From: Burkholderia sp. Bp9142 | GTDB taxonomy: Bacteria > Pseudomonadota > Gammaproteobacteria > Burkholderiales > Burkholderiaceae | NCBI RefSeq assembly: GCF_003853415.1 | Contig: NZ_QTPP01000026.1 | Coordinates: forward strand, 48,534-112,533 | Length of the DNA stretch: 64,000 bases | Direction: 5' to 3' | Part shown: piece after piece, positions 11,944 through 20,949 of the stretch | Position numbering within the stretch: position 1 is the first letter of the stretch | How the letters are laid out: each line of letters starts with the position of its first letter | Position numbers and translations under genes: made by a program | Notes under the pieces: generated by a model | Told to the model about the DNA's origin: nothing | The model's input: only the letters and a program-made list of their open reading frames with translations | Database searches by the model: none

Positions 11944-13755
11944 ATGAAGCGCGGGCGGTGGAAGAACAGAAAGATCATCCTGGTCCTGGGATCGCTGTGG
12001 ATCCTGGGATTCGCCGCGTGGGCATTCCTGCTGTGGGACCTGCTCGCGACGTCGGTCAACGAGGGCGTGCTCGAAGGGCCGCGTGAAGGCGTGTTCTGGA
12101 CCGCCGCGCAATACCGCAACGTCTACACGCGCTTCGATCGCCAGCTGATCCTGTACGCGACGCACGTCGACGACGACTTCGATCACGTGCAGATGCAGCT
12201 CGACAGCCTGTCGGTGTCGTTCGGGTTCCTGCAGCGGCCGTCCGAGGTGTCCGAATACTGGCTGCGCATCCCGCGCGCGCGGGCCGAGATCGCGCTGCTC
12301 GCCGAATTCATGGCGCGCCTGAAGCAGGAAGTGTCGTTGCTGCGCACCGCGCCGAACGGCGCGCAGCGCGTGATCGACCAGGTCAACGCGTACTGGCCGA
12401 AGGTCAACGGCCTCGCGAACTCCTTCCGCGCGATCGAGATGGCGCAGCGCGACTTCACGTTCCATCAGCTGAGGGAAAAGCAGCGGGCGATCCTGGCGCT
12501 CGGGATCATCCTCGGCGTGATCCTGTGCGCGCTGTTCCTGCTGCTGTTCTATACGATGCGCACGCGCGACGACCTGCTCGAGCGGCAGGATGCAGCGCTC
12601 GATGCGGAGCGCAAGGCGTCCGATCGCGCATTCGAGATGATCGAGGCGAAGAATGCGTTCCTCGGGATGGTCAGCCACGAACTGCGCACGCCGCTGCAGG
12701 CGATCTGCGGATCGATCGAGATCCTGCTCGCGCGGCCGCAGTCCGACGCGAACCTGAAGACGATCCGGCGGCTGCAGAATTCCGCGTCGTCGCTCGAAGC
12801 GCTGGTCAAGGACCTGACCGATTACATCAAGCTGCGCTCGACCAAGCGTCTCGCCGAAACCGAGACCGTCGGCATGGCCTCGCTGCTCGCCGAAGTGCTC
12901 GACCCGCTGCGCGAGAAGATCGCGGCCAAGCGGATCGTGGTCGCGCAGCAGGTCGAGCCGCCGGACCTCGCGATCCGCTCGGATCGCAAGCTGTTGCGGC
13001 AGGTGCTGTCGAACCTGATCGAGAATTCGGTGAAATACACCGTCGACGGATCGATCGACGTATCCATCATGCTCGTCGACACGCCGGCCGGCCGGCAGCT
13101 GAGACTCGCCGTGCGGGACACGGGCGCCGGTATCGCGAAGCAGCATCTGTCGAAGATCTTCGAGCCGTTCTACCGCGCGAACGACGCGGTCGGCCTGCAT
13201 GTGGACGGGATCGGGATGGGGCTCGCCGTCGTGCGCGAGATCGTGACGACACTGCGCGGCCATGTGGACGTGCGCAGCGCCGTCGGCGAGGGCAGCGAGT
13301 TCGTCGTGACCCTGCCGGCCGAAGCGCCGGATGCCGGCGAAACCGTCGGCGACGCGCCCGCATGGCCGGCTGCAGCCGCGCATCGCAACCGCCGCGCGCT
13401 CGTGGTCGACGACAACGACAACGCGCGCGAAACGCTCGGCGCGATGCTGTCGGCGCTCGGCCTCGACGCCGATCTGTGCGGCACCGGGCAAGAAGGCATC
13501 GCCCGTTTCGGCGACGCGCATTACGACCTCGTCGTGCTCGATCTCGAACTGCCGGACCTGAGCGGCTTCGAAGTCGCGCACCGCATCCGGATGGTCGCGC
13601 AACCGGACGACCACGGAAGGTTTCCTTCGATTCTCGGCGTCAGCGCGTACGAATCGGCCGCGCTGCGCGAGAACCAGCGGGTGTTCGACGAATTCCTGCC
13701 CAAGCCCGTTCATCTGCGCGAACTCGGCGCGCTCGTCGAGAAGCTGCTCGGCTGA
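11944..13755 (+). CDS. atsR: Hybrid sensor kinase AtsR
   Basis: 603 residues. Two transmembrane helices (about 10-35 and 183-205) flank a roughly 145-residue periplasmic domain. HisKA has H245 in MVSHELRTPLQ, the exact number known for B. cenocepacia AtsR. The HATPase has NSVKYT, DTGAGI and GIGMGLAVV boxes. The receiver (about 483-600) has acceptor D533 in LVVLDLELPDL; the described protein is three residues longer with D536, so the fit is good. AtsR acts through AtsT to restrain type VI secretion and biofilm-related traits. It is last in the operon, 9 bp after the oxidoreductase gene. Confidence 0.95.
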   Translation: MKRGRWKNRKIILVLGSLWILGFAAWAFLLWDLLATSVNEGVLEGPREGVFWTAAQYRNVYTRFDRQLILYATHVDDDFDHVQMQLDSLSVSFGFLQRPSEVSEYWLRIPRARAEIALLAEFMARLKQEVSLLRTAPNGAQRVIDQVNAYWPKVNGLANSFRAIEMAQRDFTFHQLREKQRAILALGIILGVILCALFLLLFYTMRTRDDLLERQDAALDAERKASDRAFEMIEAKNAFLGMVSHELRTPLQAICGSIEILLARPQSDANLKTIRRLQNSASSLEALVKDLTDYIKLRSTKRLAETETVGMASLLAEVLDPLREKIAAKRIVVAQQVEPPDLAIRSDRKLLRQVLSNLIENSVKYTVDGSIDVSIMLVDTPAGRQLRLAVRDTGAGIAKQHLSKIFEPFYRANDAVGLHVDGIGMGLAVVREIVTTLRGHVDVRSAVGEGSEFVVTLPAEAPDAGETVGDAPAWPAAAAHRNRRALVVDDNDNARETLGAMLSALGLDADLCGTGQEGIARFGDAHYDLVVLDLELPDLSGFEVAHRIRMVAQPDDHGRFPSILGVSAYESAALRENQRVFDEFLPKPVHLRELGALVEKLLG

Positions 13756-13809
13756 ACCTGAACGCGGCGGCGTGCGTCACGGGCCGGCCTGCCCGCCCGT
13801 TTCCCGCGT

Positions 13810-14229
13810 TTACTCGCCGATCAGATGCAGCACGATGTCGCGCCGATGCGCCGCGCGACGATGCTCGAACAGGTAGATGCTCTGCCAGGTGCCGAGCACC
13901 ATGCGTCCGTGCTCGACCGGGATCGACAGTTGCACCTGCGTGAGCGCCGTGCGCAGATGCGCGGGCATGTCGTCGGGCCCTTCGGTGTCGTGCTCGTAGC
14001 GCGTGTCGTCCTCGGGTGCGAGCGTCGCGAAGTAGCGTTCGAGATCGCGCTGCACCGACGGATCCGCGTTCTCCTGGATCAGCAGCGACGCGGACGTATG
14101 GCGGCAGAACACGGTCAGCAGCCCGGTGTGGATCGCCTGCTGGTCGACGAATGCGCGCACCTGCGGCGTGAACTCGACGAGGCCGCTCCCGCGCGCCTCG
14201 ACGCCGATGTGCGTGATGGCCTGTTGCAT
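13810..14229 (-). CDS. YjbQ family protein (UPF0047)
   Basis: 139 residues, usual length for this widespread cytoplasmic family. Signature pieces are GLLTVFCRHTSASLLIQENAD, HDTEGPDDMPAH and the closing HGRMVLGTWQSIYLFEHR. The His/Glu/Asp residues in these motifs form the conserved cavity. Some homologues have weak thiamin phosphate synthase activity, but the physiological role is not settled. GAGGAC precedes the ATG. It follows the thioredoxin-like gene by 10 bp, so the two are probably cotranscribed. Confidence 0.88.
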   Translation of the reverse strand: MQQAITHIGVEARGSGLVEFTPQVRAFVDQQAIHTGLLTVFCRHTSASLLIQENADPSVQRDLERYFATLAPEDDTRYEHDTEGPDDMPAHLRTALTQVQLSIPVEHGRMVLGTWQSIYLFEHRRAAHRRDIVLHLIGE

Positions 14230-14239
14230 GATGACGTCC

Positions 14240-14566
14240 TCAGGCGAGCGCGGCGAAGCCGTCGGCTTCGATCTGCTGCGCGTCGGCGGGACGCACGACG
14301 CGCGCGACTTCGACCCCGTCGCGCAGGAATACGAGCGTCGGCCACAGCTTCACGCCGAACGACCGGCCGAGCGGCCGGCCCGGGCCATCCTCGATCTTCA
14401 GGTGCCGCACGGCCGGATGCGCGGAGACCGACGCGACGATCGCAGGCTGCGCGCCCGCGCAGATCCCGCACCAGTTCGCGCCGAATTCGATGACGGTGGC
14501 ACCGGCCAGTGCGTCGACTTCCGCGCGCGTCGGCGCATTGGCGGTGTAGCGTTGCTCAGTGTCCAT
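14240..14566 (-). CDS. Thioredoxin-like protein
   Basis: 108 residues, cytoplasmic (no signal). The fold is marked by VIEFGANWCGICAGAQP with the CxxC pair (C-G-I-C), HPAVRHLKIEDGPG, and a cis-Pro loop in KLWPTLVFLRDG. ATG at 14566 is chosen over an upstream TTG because GAGG sits just before it. It probably reduces disulfides in the cytosol. Cotranscription with the YjbQ gene is likely. Confidence 0.88.
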   Translation of the reverse strand: MDTEQRYTANAPTRAEVDALAGATVIEFGANWCGICAGAQPAIVASVSAHPAVRHLKIEDGPGRPLGRSFGVKLWPTLVFLRDGVEVARVVRPADAQQIEADGFAALA

Positions 14567-14741
14567 CGGGGCCCTCGTGTGCAATGGCGGAACGTGGCCG
14601 CCACGTGCCGGCGTGGGCGGCAGATGCGGCCGGTGATTTCCTACTGTAGCGGAAAAGTGCCTGCGATGCCGACGGCCCGGATGACGCGATCGGCTAAGAT
14701 ACGGGCCGATTGGCCCATGACCGAACCGACGGAGTGTTTCA

Positions 14742-15074
14742 GTGATTCAACCGACCCAAGTATTCAAGGACAACCTCGCGCAACTGCCGGCCATCGACGG
14801 CATCGCGCGCATCGATCTCGTCGGCGCGAACGGCGATGTGGTCGCCAGCATCGAGAACCAGCCGGGCAAGCAGGGCTCGCTCGCGGTGTACAACTACCTG
14901 AAGCAGGCGTTCGGCACGCTTGATGCGAAGGCCGCCGAACACGGTCTCGCGGTATTCGCGGAGCATACCGCCGATGCACGCAACCGCCCGGGCGCACACC
15001 CGAACGTCGATCGTCTGCTGGCGATCGTCGACGGTGGCGACGCACTGCGGATCGACGTGATCGCGAAGGACTGA
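14742..15074 (+). CDS. DUF2322 family protein
   Basis: 110 residues, starting at GTG with GGAG in front. The sequence has the family landmarks VFKDNLAQLPAIDGIARIDL, IENQPGKQGSLAVYNYL and a late EHTADARNRPGAHPNVDRL. Soluble, no signal peptide. The function of this family, common in beta- and gammaproteobacteria, is unknown to me. The next gene starts 6 bp downstream. Confidence 0.85.
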   Translation: MIQPTQVFKDNLAQLPAIDGIARIDLVGANGDVVASIENQPGKQGSLAVYNYLKQAFGTLDAKAAEHGLAVFAEHTADARNRPGAHPNVDRLLAIVDGGDALRIDVIAKD

Positions 15075-15080
15075 GTCCGC

Positions 15081-15944
15081 GTGCGTCGCATCGCCGCCGC
15101 CCAGGCGTTTGCCCGCCGCGTCGCCTCGCTCGCGGCACTCGCGTGCGTCATGCTCGGCGGCGCAGCCTCGGCCGAGACGCTGCGCACGGCTTCCGATATC
15201 GCCGGCGCGTCGCTGGTTCCGCTCGGCGCGCTGCCTCGCTCGCCGGAAAGCGGCGCGCTCGATACGTTTTGCGCGCGATATCGCGCGAAGACCGCAACCG
15301 CGGCCGGCCGCGACGTCGCGAAGCTCGGCTGGATCGTGACGTCCGAAGCACCGCTCGGCCGCTACACGGTCGTCACGTTCGCGAGCGGATTCAAGCCGGG
15401 GACTAGCGCGATCTGTTTTGCGCGCAACGCGAACGTCGGCGTCTTCGACGGCACGACACTCGTCGCGCTCGGCTATACGGCACGCGCGGCCGGCTGGCAG
15501 CTCGGCTCGGTCGAGCCGCTGGAAAGCGGCGCGCTGCTGGTCTGGGGTGGCGATGGTCCGTCGGCGCCCGTCGGCGAGTTGCGCGAAGCGCATGGCGGCG
15601 TGCGGCTGACCGCGGTTGCCGCGGAACGCACGTACTGTCACGGCCGTGCGATCGTGCCCAACGTATACGGCAAGCCGCTCGACGCGGCGCGCAAGATCCT
15701 GATCTCGCATGGCTGGCAGCCGCTGCGTCCGCACGAGAAGCCGGACGCGATGGACGGCGCGGCGACGCTCGCGAAGCACGGGATCATCGAAGCCGAAGCG
15801 TGCTCGGGCACCGGCATGGGGTACTGCGCGCTGCGGTATCGGAGCGCGGCCGGCGTGCTCGGCGTGACGACGGTCGGCGGCGAGCCGGACACGCCGTCGG
15901 CGAATACCGTGATCGATTATCAGGTGGCTTGCAGGAAGCAGTAA
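15081..15944 (+). CDS. Exported protein of unknown function
   Basis: 287 residues with a Sec signal peptide (FARRVASLAALACVMLGGAASA then ET). The mature part has six Cys (for example TFCARY, AICFAR, YCHGRAIVPN, EACSGTGMGYC), suggesting periplasmic disulfides. The segment around IVPNVYGKPLDAARKILISH resembles a PASTA-like or small alpha/beta unit, but this is weak. Start GTG at 15081, 6 bp after the DUF2322 stop, implies a shared transcript. Function not recognised. Confidence 0.75.
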   Translation: MRRIAAAQAFARRVASLAALACVMLGGAASAETLRTASDIAGASLVPLGALPRSPESGALDTFCARYRAKTATAAGRDVAKLGWIVTSEAPLGRYTVVTFASGFKPGTSAICFARNANVGVFDGTTLVALGYTARAAGWQLGSVEPLESGALLVWGGDGPSAPVGELREAHGGVRLTAVAAERTYCHGRAIVPNVYGKPLDAARKILISHGWQPLRPHEKPDAMDGAATLAKHGIIEAEACSGTGMGYCALRYRSAAGVLGVTTVGGEPDTPSANTVIDYQVACRKQ

Positions 15945-16145
15945 CCGGTGCGGCAGCGCCGCGTGCGCGTGGTTGGCGCGTGGCGGCCTGCCATGAGTTC
16001 GCCGGCGTGCCGAAAACGACGCGCATCCGCTGGCGATCGCCTGCGCCGGTGCATCGAATCTTCGGCCATTCGGTCGATTGCCCCGCACGGAACGCACGCC
16101 TAGACTGATCTGCCTTTCACGCCTCTCCGGCACAAAGGGCGTTCC

Positions 16146-16409
16146 ATGATCGACTTCTCCACGCTCGCGCCGTTCCGGCAGTGTGTGCGCCCCGAGCACG
16201 GCTCGATCGCCGTGCAGATCCTCGTGTTCGCGACTGTGCTCAATCTGATCGGGCTCGTCGTCAACGACACGGTGATTCTGTCAGCGAGCCGGTTGAACCA
16301 GCGGACCGGCGCGCGCTGCCGGCCGTCGAGGCTGCCGCGGTATCTGCTCGGTACGGTATTCGTGGCGTTGGCAGCATGGCTCCGGCTCGCGGTCGCGGAG
16401 CGGAATTGA
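16146..16409 (+). pseudogene. C-terminal remnant of a LysE/RhtB amino-acid exporter
   Basis: The 87-residue frame matches only the last third of a LysE-family exporter. It has VRPEHGSIAVQILVFATVLN, a following transmembrane stretch, and the closing membrane helix YLLGTVFVALAAWLRLAVAER. Full members are about 205 residues with six helices; the N-terminal 120 or so are missing and nothing upstream (15945-16145) supplies them. It lies directly beside a toxin-antitoxin pair, a typical scar of past insertion or deletion. Confidence 0.65.
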
Positions 16410-16600
16410 TCCTGCCGGCGCGGCCAACCTTCATCATCCGCGCCGACACCGAATCGCACACGTCGCCCGATTCAGGTAGCCCGAGCCCTGTCGAGCACCT
16501 TCTTCCTGATCGACCTCCCCGACAGACGTAACCACGCTTCGAACGTCCGCCCGGCGACCCGCATCCGCAGTCGCGTCCGGGCATCGCACTTGCGTCTCAA

Positions 16601-16614
16601 TAACATATTTGTTA
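16601..16614. promoter_or_regulatory. Inverted repeat before the toxin-antitoxin pair
   Basis: TAACA-TATT-TGTTA, two perfect 5 bp arms, ends 2 bp before the toxin ATG. Antitoxins with an HTH domain usually bind such dyads to repress their own operon, so this is a good operator candidate. Function is inferred from position. Confidence 0.5.
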
Positions 16615-16616
16615 CT

Positions 16617-16958
16617 ATGCTGGCCAACTCGTACGAAATTCAGTTCTTCAATGCGCGCGTAGAGAGGGGGGTCGTCAACTTGCCGACGACGCTGCTTGCC
16701 CGTTTTTTTGCGCTCGCCGATCGCATGGCGCAGTACGGCCCGAATCTTGGCGAACCGCACACCCAGTCGATGGGAAACGGGCTGTACGAAATGCGGCTGA
16801 AGGGCGCTGAAGGTATCGCCAGAGTGTTCTACTGCGCGATTGCCGACCGGCGTATCGTCATGCTTCATTGTTTCGTGAAGAAGGCGCAAAAGACACCCCC
16901 GAAAGAACTGGAAATCGCACGCCGTCGACTCAAGGAGGTTCAAGATGGCAACGTATAA
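16617..16958 (+). CDS. HigB/RelE-superfamily toxin (phage Gp49-like)
   Basis: 113 residues from the ATG at 16617 (MLANSYEIQFF). It has the family pattern VVNLPTTLLARFFALADRM, a central GLYEMRLKGAEGIARVFYC and a late MLHCFVKKAQKTPPKELEIA. The Lys/Arg residues near the end are those used by HigB-type ribosome-dependent mRNA interferases. Its stop overlaps the antitoxin gene by 14 bp, a toxin-first order as in higBA. The toxin is expected to cleave mRNA when the antitoxin is lost. Confidence 0.88.
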   Translation: MLANSYEIQFFNARVERGVVNLPTTLLARFFALADRMAQYGPNLGEPHTQSMGNGLYEMRLKGAEGIARVFYCAIADRRIVMLHCFVKKAQKTPPKELEIARRRLKEVQDGNV

Positions 16959-17232
16959 GGAACTGCGCGAGCGTGCATTGTCCGACCCTGAGGTGCACGC
17001 CGAATACGAACGATTGAACCGCGAAGAACTCGCACTGCTCGACGTGATGCTGGCTGCCCGGCGAGACGCCGGCCTGTCGCAAGCCGATGTGGCCGAGCGC
17101 ATGGGCACGAAAGCACCAGCGGTGACGCGACTCGAGCGCGCGCTCGCAACGGGCCAGCATTCACCGTCCATCGATACGCTGCGCAAGTACGCGGCGGCTT
17201 GCGGCAAGAAACTCGTGATCTCGTTCGCCTGA
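16945..17232 (+). CDS. HigA-like XRE antitoxin
   Basis: 95 residues. The C-terminal half is an HTH_XRE domain (ARRDAGLSQADVAERMG, then KAPAVTRLERALATG and PSIDTLRKYAAACGKKL). The N-terminal 40 residues (YKELRERALSDPEVHAEYE) are charged and helical, as in antitoxins that wrap the toxin. A strong AAGGAGG sits before the ATG inside the toxin gene. It should neutralise the upstream toxin and repress the operon. Confidence 0.88.
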   Translation: MATYKELRERALSDPEVHAEYERLNREELALLDVMLAARRDAGLSQADVAERMGTKAPAVTRLERALATGQHSPSIDTLRKYAAACGKKLVISFA

Positions 17233-17430
17233 TTCGTCCTACCCGGCCGCCCGTCGTTCGAGCAGCCGGCGCGTCGCCACGGTGGTTCAAAACCCGGACG
17301 ATGCGCGTCAGCGATAATCGGCGCCGCCGGTTTCCGCATCTTCCGGGCCACGCGGCTCCCGCGCCCCGGTATCACGTCCACGCGTATCCGCCATCACACG
17401 CAATCGGCACGCAGCGCGCGTGGGCAAATG

Positions 17431-18024
17431 TCAGCGATTCGCACCCAGCGCGACGCGCAGCCGCTCCATCAGCCGCGTGTAGTGCCGCACCACGTCGGCC
17501 TTGTCCGTCACGTTCGCGGTCGAGAACCGTTCGGACCACGCCGCCTTCCATTCGTACGTGCCGTGCACGCTCCGGTCGCCGTCCGGCCCCTGGATCAGCG
17601 ATCGGATCCGCGCATCGCGACCCGGCCCCGTATGCATCTCGAACAACGCGTGGATGAACGTGTGATACGCGTCGTACACGTCGTCGTCGAACAGGTAGCG
17701 GTAGATGTGAAACGTGCGGTCCAGATCGCGCTTCGCGCGGATCACGTCCTCCGGCGAGATGTCCTTCCAGTAGCCGATCCACGTGTAGAAGCACAGCAGC
17801 GCATTGAGCTGCGGCGCGACCGTGTCGTACAGCGTGAGCCGCTTCTCGATCAGCCGCTGGTTGGTCCACTGCACGAGCTCGAGCCGCTTCAGCCGGCGCG
17901 CGACGAGCCAGCCGAGACACGCGACGGACAACGGCGTCAGCACGCCGAGCACGAGCTTGATGATCTCCAGCGAATTCCACGGATTGTTGAGTGGCTGCAT
18001 GAATGGCTCGACATAGGAACGCAC
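17431..18024 (-). CDS. Hypothetical protein with one membrane helix
   Basis: 197 residues from a GTG at 18024; an ATG at 18000 would give 189. Near the N-terminus one transmembrane helix (IIKLVLGVLTPLSVACLGWLV) is followed by a basic stretch (RRLKRLE). The rest is soluble and rich in aromatic residues (CFYTWIGYWKDISPED, YRYLFDDDVYDAYHTF). This is probably an inner-membrane protein with a cytoplasmic domain of unknown role. No clear operon partner. Confidence 0.65.
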   Translation of the reverse strand: MRSYVEPFMQPLNNPWNSLEIIKLVLGVLTPLSVACLGWLVARRLKRLELVQWTNQRLIEKRLTLYDTVAPQLNALLCFYTWIGYWKDISPEDVIRAKRDLDRTFHIYRYLFDDDVYDAYHTFIHALFEMHTGPGRDARIRSLIQGPDGDRSVHGTYEWKAAWSERFSTANVTDKADVVRHYTRLMERLRVALGANR

Positions 18025-18221
18025 CGCCCGGCGGATCGCATCGCGCGCAGCGCGCGGGACCGATCGCTTCGCGGTTGACCGTTAGTTGCTTGCACATCGA
18101 AATCGCACCGTGATGCAGCCGGTGCGCGGCGAAGCAGCATGTCCCGCCAGTGTATCGGCCGATTGTCACCGGCTGGTGACGATTCGCCGAATCGTCAGCG
18201 CGCCCGCGCCGCGTTACGTCG

Positions 18222-18686
18222 TTACGTCGGCAGCGCCGACGTGAGCTTGACCTTCTGCATCGGGATGTCGGTCTTCACGCTCAGCACGCCTGGAATGCGC
18301 GTCAGGTATTCCATCTGGAAGCGCCGATAGTCGTCGATGTCGGCGGCCACCACGCGCAGCAGGAAATCGCAGTCGCCGGCCATCAGGTGACACTCGACCA
18401 CTTCCGGCATCTGCTGGACAGCCTCGGCGAAACGGTTCACGGATTCCGCGTCCTGCCCCTTCAGCCACACGCGCGTGAAGATCGTCAGCCCCTTGCCGAC
18501 CTTCGCCGGGTTCAGCACGGCCACGTATTTCTCGATCACGCCCGCTTCCTCGAGCAGCCGCACGCGCCGCAGGCACGGCGACGGCGACAGCCCGACCTCG
18601 TGCGCGAGCTCCACGTTCTGCATGCGGCCATCGCGCTGCAGCGCGCTCAGGATCCGCCTGTCGATAGCATCAAGTTTCATTGGCAT
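18222..18686 (-). CDS. Lrp/AsnC-family regulator next to azlCD
   Basis: 154 residues from the ATG at 18686 (or 152 from 18680); upstream codons in frame do not look like protein. The winged HTH is MKLDAIDRRILSALQRDGR through LSPSPCLRRVRLLEEAGVI. The RAM ligand domain follows (LMAGDCDFLLRVVAADIDDY). It is divergent from azlC with about 120 bp between. Lrp-type repressors (AzlB in Bacillus) control the AzlCD branched-chain amino-acid exporter, so it probably senses leucine or a related amino acid and controls the exporter. Confidence 0.9.
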   Translation of the reverse strand: MPMKLDAIDRRILSALQRDGRMQNVELAHEVGLSPSPCLRRVRLLEEAGVIEKYVAVLNPAKVGKGLTIFTRVWLKGQDAESVNRFAEAVQQMPEVVECHLMAGDCDFLLRVVAADIDDYRRFQMEYLTRIPGVLSVKTDIPMQKVKLTSALPT

Positions 18687-18806
18687 CAAATTCCAAAAAA
18701 ATATAAAAACACTCATTCGATGCCAAATTCTCAGGAATATCTGGCCACAACGCAACCCGATTCGAGTCAAAAAAGCAGACAATCCTACTCCCCCGAAGGA
18801 GGAGTA

Positions 18807-19544
18807 ATGAGCAGTAGCGTTTCAACGTCGTCCGGGCTTCGCGACAAGCCCGCCCATGTCGCCGAGATGGGTCGCGGATTGCGCGCGGCGCTGCCCGTCA
18901 TGCTGGGATTCGTGCCGTTCGCGCTGGTGCTCGGCGCGCAGGCCGCGCAAAAAGGGCTGAGCCTGTTCGAGGTCCCGATGATGACGGGCCTGAACTTCGG
19001 CGGCGGCTCCGAGTTCGCGGCGATCCAGCTGTGGACGTCCCCGCCGCACATCGCACTGATCGTCGCGATGTCGTTCCTCGTGAATTCGCGCCATATCCTG
19101 ATGGGCGCGGCGTTCGAGCCGACCATCCGTCACCTGCCGCGCCGCCGCGCGTTCGCGGCGCTGTTCTTCATGTGCGACGAAAGCTGGGCGATGTCGCTCG
19201 CCGATGCGCGCTCGCGCTCGGCCACGCACATCAGCGTCCCCTATTACGCAGGCGTGTGTGCCGGGCTCTACCTGACGTGGATCTCGATGACGACACTCGG
19301 CGCGGCGGTCGGCCCGACGATCGGCGACGTCGAGCAGTACGGCTTCGACATGGCGTTCACGGCCGTGTTTCTGGTGCTGCTGCGCGGGATGTGGAAGGGC
19401 ATGCGCGCGAGCCGTCCGTGGTTCGTGAGCCTCGTCGTCGCGGCCGCCACGCACCTGGCCGTGCCCGGCGCGTGGTACGTCGCGGCTGGCGCGTGCGCGG
19501 GGCTGATCGCCGCGCTGCTGTGGGAGCCGCGCGATGCTGCATGA
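18807..19544 (+). CDS. azlC: AzlC-family branched-chain amino-acid exporter, large subunit
   Basis: 245 residues, polytopic inner-membrane protein. Family features: an N-terminal GLRAALPVMLGFVPFALVLG, the MTGLNFGGGSEFAAIQLW segment, MSFLVNSRHILMGAAFEP, and a conserved FMCDESWAMS. Perfect AAGGAGGAG precedes the ATG. The stop overlaps azlD by 11 bp, a sign of coupled synthesis of the two-subunit exporter (Bacillus AzlCD, E. coli YgaZH). Confidence 0.93.
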   Translation: MSSSVSTSSGLRDKPAHVAEMGRGLRAALPVMLGFVPFALVLGAQAAQKGLSLFEVPMMTGLNFGGGSEFAAIQLWTSPPHIALIVAMSFLVNSRHILMGAAFEPTIRHLPRRRAFAALFFMCDESWAMSLADARSRSATHISVPYYAGVCAGLYLTWISMTTLGAAVGPTIGDVEQYGFDMAFTAVFLVLLRGMWKGMRASRPWFVSLVVAAATHLAVPGAWYVAAGACAGLIAALLWEPRDAA

Positions 19545-19836
19545 TTTCGCGACGGTGGCGACCATCGTGCTGATGGCGTCGACGACCTACCTGTCGCGCG
19601 TGCTCGGCTATGTGCTGCTGCGCAACCGCACGCTGAGCCCGCGGATGGCATCGGTGATGGAGAACGTGCCCGGTTGCGTACTGATCTCGGTGATCGCGCC
19701 GGCCTTCGTGTCGACGCGCCCGGCCGACCTGCTCGCGCTCGCCGTCACGCTGGTCGCGGCGACGCGCCTGTCGATCCTGCCGACCGTGATCGTCGGCGTC
19801 GCGTCGGCCGGCGTGCTGCGGCATCTGCTCGGGTAA
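19534..19836 (+). CDS. azlD: AzlD-family exporter small subunit
   Basis: 100 residues with three to four short membrane helices (VATIVLMASTTYLSRVLGYV, VPGCVLISVIAPAFV, DLLALAVTLVAATRLSILP). It overlaps azlC by 11 bp. It partners the large subunit in branched-chain amino-acid efflux. Length is normal for the family. Confidence 0.93.
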   Translation: MLHDFATVATIVLMASTTYLSRVLGYVLLRNRTLSPRMASVMENVPGCVLISVIAPAFVSTRPADLLALAVTLVAATRLSILPTVIVGVASAGVLRHLLG

Positions 19837-20023
19837 CGCAATTCCGACCGCCACGCGGGCGGCACATCGAATCCGGGAACGGGCGCGCCATGCGCCCGTT
19901 TTCGCATCCGCGTCGACCACACGGCACAGCACGACACGACACGCGTCACGACGCAATGCTAGCCTTGCGGATGTACGCGCGATGCCTTTCCCCTCTCATT
20001 GCCTACCCGCGAGGATCGTCCCG

Positions 20024-20803
20024 ATGCAAGAAACCCGCCCGCTGTTCGACCGCGTCCTGCTCACCAACGACGACGGATTCGACGCCCCCGGCCTTGAAGT
20101 GCTCGAACAGGTCGCCACGCAACTGGCGCGCGAAGTCTGGATCGTCGCGCCGGCGGAAGACCAGAGCGGCACGTCGCATTCGCTGAGCCTGCACGAACCG
20201 CTGCGCGTGCATCGCAAGGGCGAGCGCCGCTTCGCCGTGCGCGGCACGCCGGGCGATTGCGTCGCGATCGCGGTCAGCCACCTGATGAAGGACGCGCGGC
20301 CCGACGTCGTGCTGTCCGGCGTGAATCGCGGCGCGAACCTCGGCACCGAAACGGTGTTCTCCGGCACCGTCGGCGCCGCGATGACGAGCATGCTGGTCGG
20401 CGTGCCCGCGATTGCGTTGAGCCAGGCGTTCAGCGACCGCCATGCGGTGCCGTGGAACACGGCGCTCACGCACGCGCCGGACGTGATTCGCCGGCTCGTC
20501 GCGGCCGGCTGGGACCGCGACGCATGCCTCAACGTGAATTTCCCGCCGCGGCCGGCCGACGACGTGCGCGGCTTGAAGGCGACGAACCAGGGCGCCGGCA
20601 CGCTGCAGGGCGTGGAAATCGTGTCGGGGCGCGATCCGCGCGACATCGAATACCACTGGCTGAAGCTGGCCCGCGCACCGCGCGACGACGATGCGGATTC
20701 GGAGACGGTCGCGCTCGGCGAAGGCTATATCGCGGTCACGCCGCTGAAATTCGAACGCACGCACGACCAGGCGCTCGCGCGGCTGCGGTCTGACCTCGGC
20801 TGA
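20024..20803 (+). CDS. surE: SurE-type 5'/3'-nucleotidase
   Basis: 259 residues. SurE landmarks: the metal-binding N-terminal LLTNDDGFDAPGLEVL (tandem Asp), EDQSGTSHSL with Ser/Asn ligands, TPGDCVAIAV, and SGVNRGANLG with the conserved Asn. The enzyme removes phosphate from nucleoside monophosphates and is a stress-survival phosphatase. ATG at 20024 is preferred over 20 bases into the earlier frame at 19982 since GAGG precedes it and the protein begins close to the Rossmann strand. Burkholderia often carries a second surE besides the one near pcm; this copy has no pcm neighbour. Confidence 0.9.
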   Translation: MQETRPLFDRVLLTNDDGFDAPGLEVLEQVATQLAREVWIVAPAEDQSGTSHSLSLHEPLRVHRKGERRFAVRGTPGDCVAIAVSHLMKDARPDVVLSGVNRGANLGTETVFSGTVGAAMTSMLVGVPAIALSQAFSDRHAVPWNTALTHAPDVIRRLVAAGWDRDACLNVNFPPRPADDVRGLKATNQGAGTLQGVEIVSGRDPRDIEYHWLKLARAPRDDDADSETVALGEGYIAVTPLKFERTHDQALARLRSDLG

Positions 20804-20809
20804 GCTCAC

Positions 20810-20844
20810 GACCGGCGACCGGCGACCGGCGACCGGCGACCGGT
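20810..20844. repeat. Five tandem copies of a 7 bp unit
   Basis: GACCGGC is repeated five times in a row (the last ends in T) immediately after the surE stop. Length variation between strains would be expected at such a tract. Confidence 0.85.
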
Positions 20845-20854
20845 GATCCGTGGA

Positions 20855-20880
20855 ACCGGCAGGCGGCTTTGCCTGCCGGT
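20855..20880. terminator. Hairpin between convergent surE and SDR genes
   Basis: A perfect 10 bp stem, ACCGGCAGGC / GCCTGCCGGT, with a 6 base loop. It lies between convergent genes and could stop transcription from both sides, although no T-run follows. Confidence 0.55.
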
Positions 20881-20949
20881 CGCCTGACCTCGGCACAAGG
20901 GCCGCCCGCCGCGCGGCCTCGCCGCACCGATCGCATCAACCGCGTCCCG

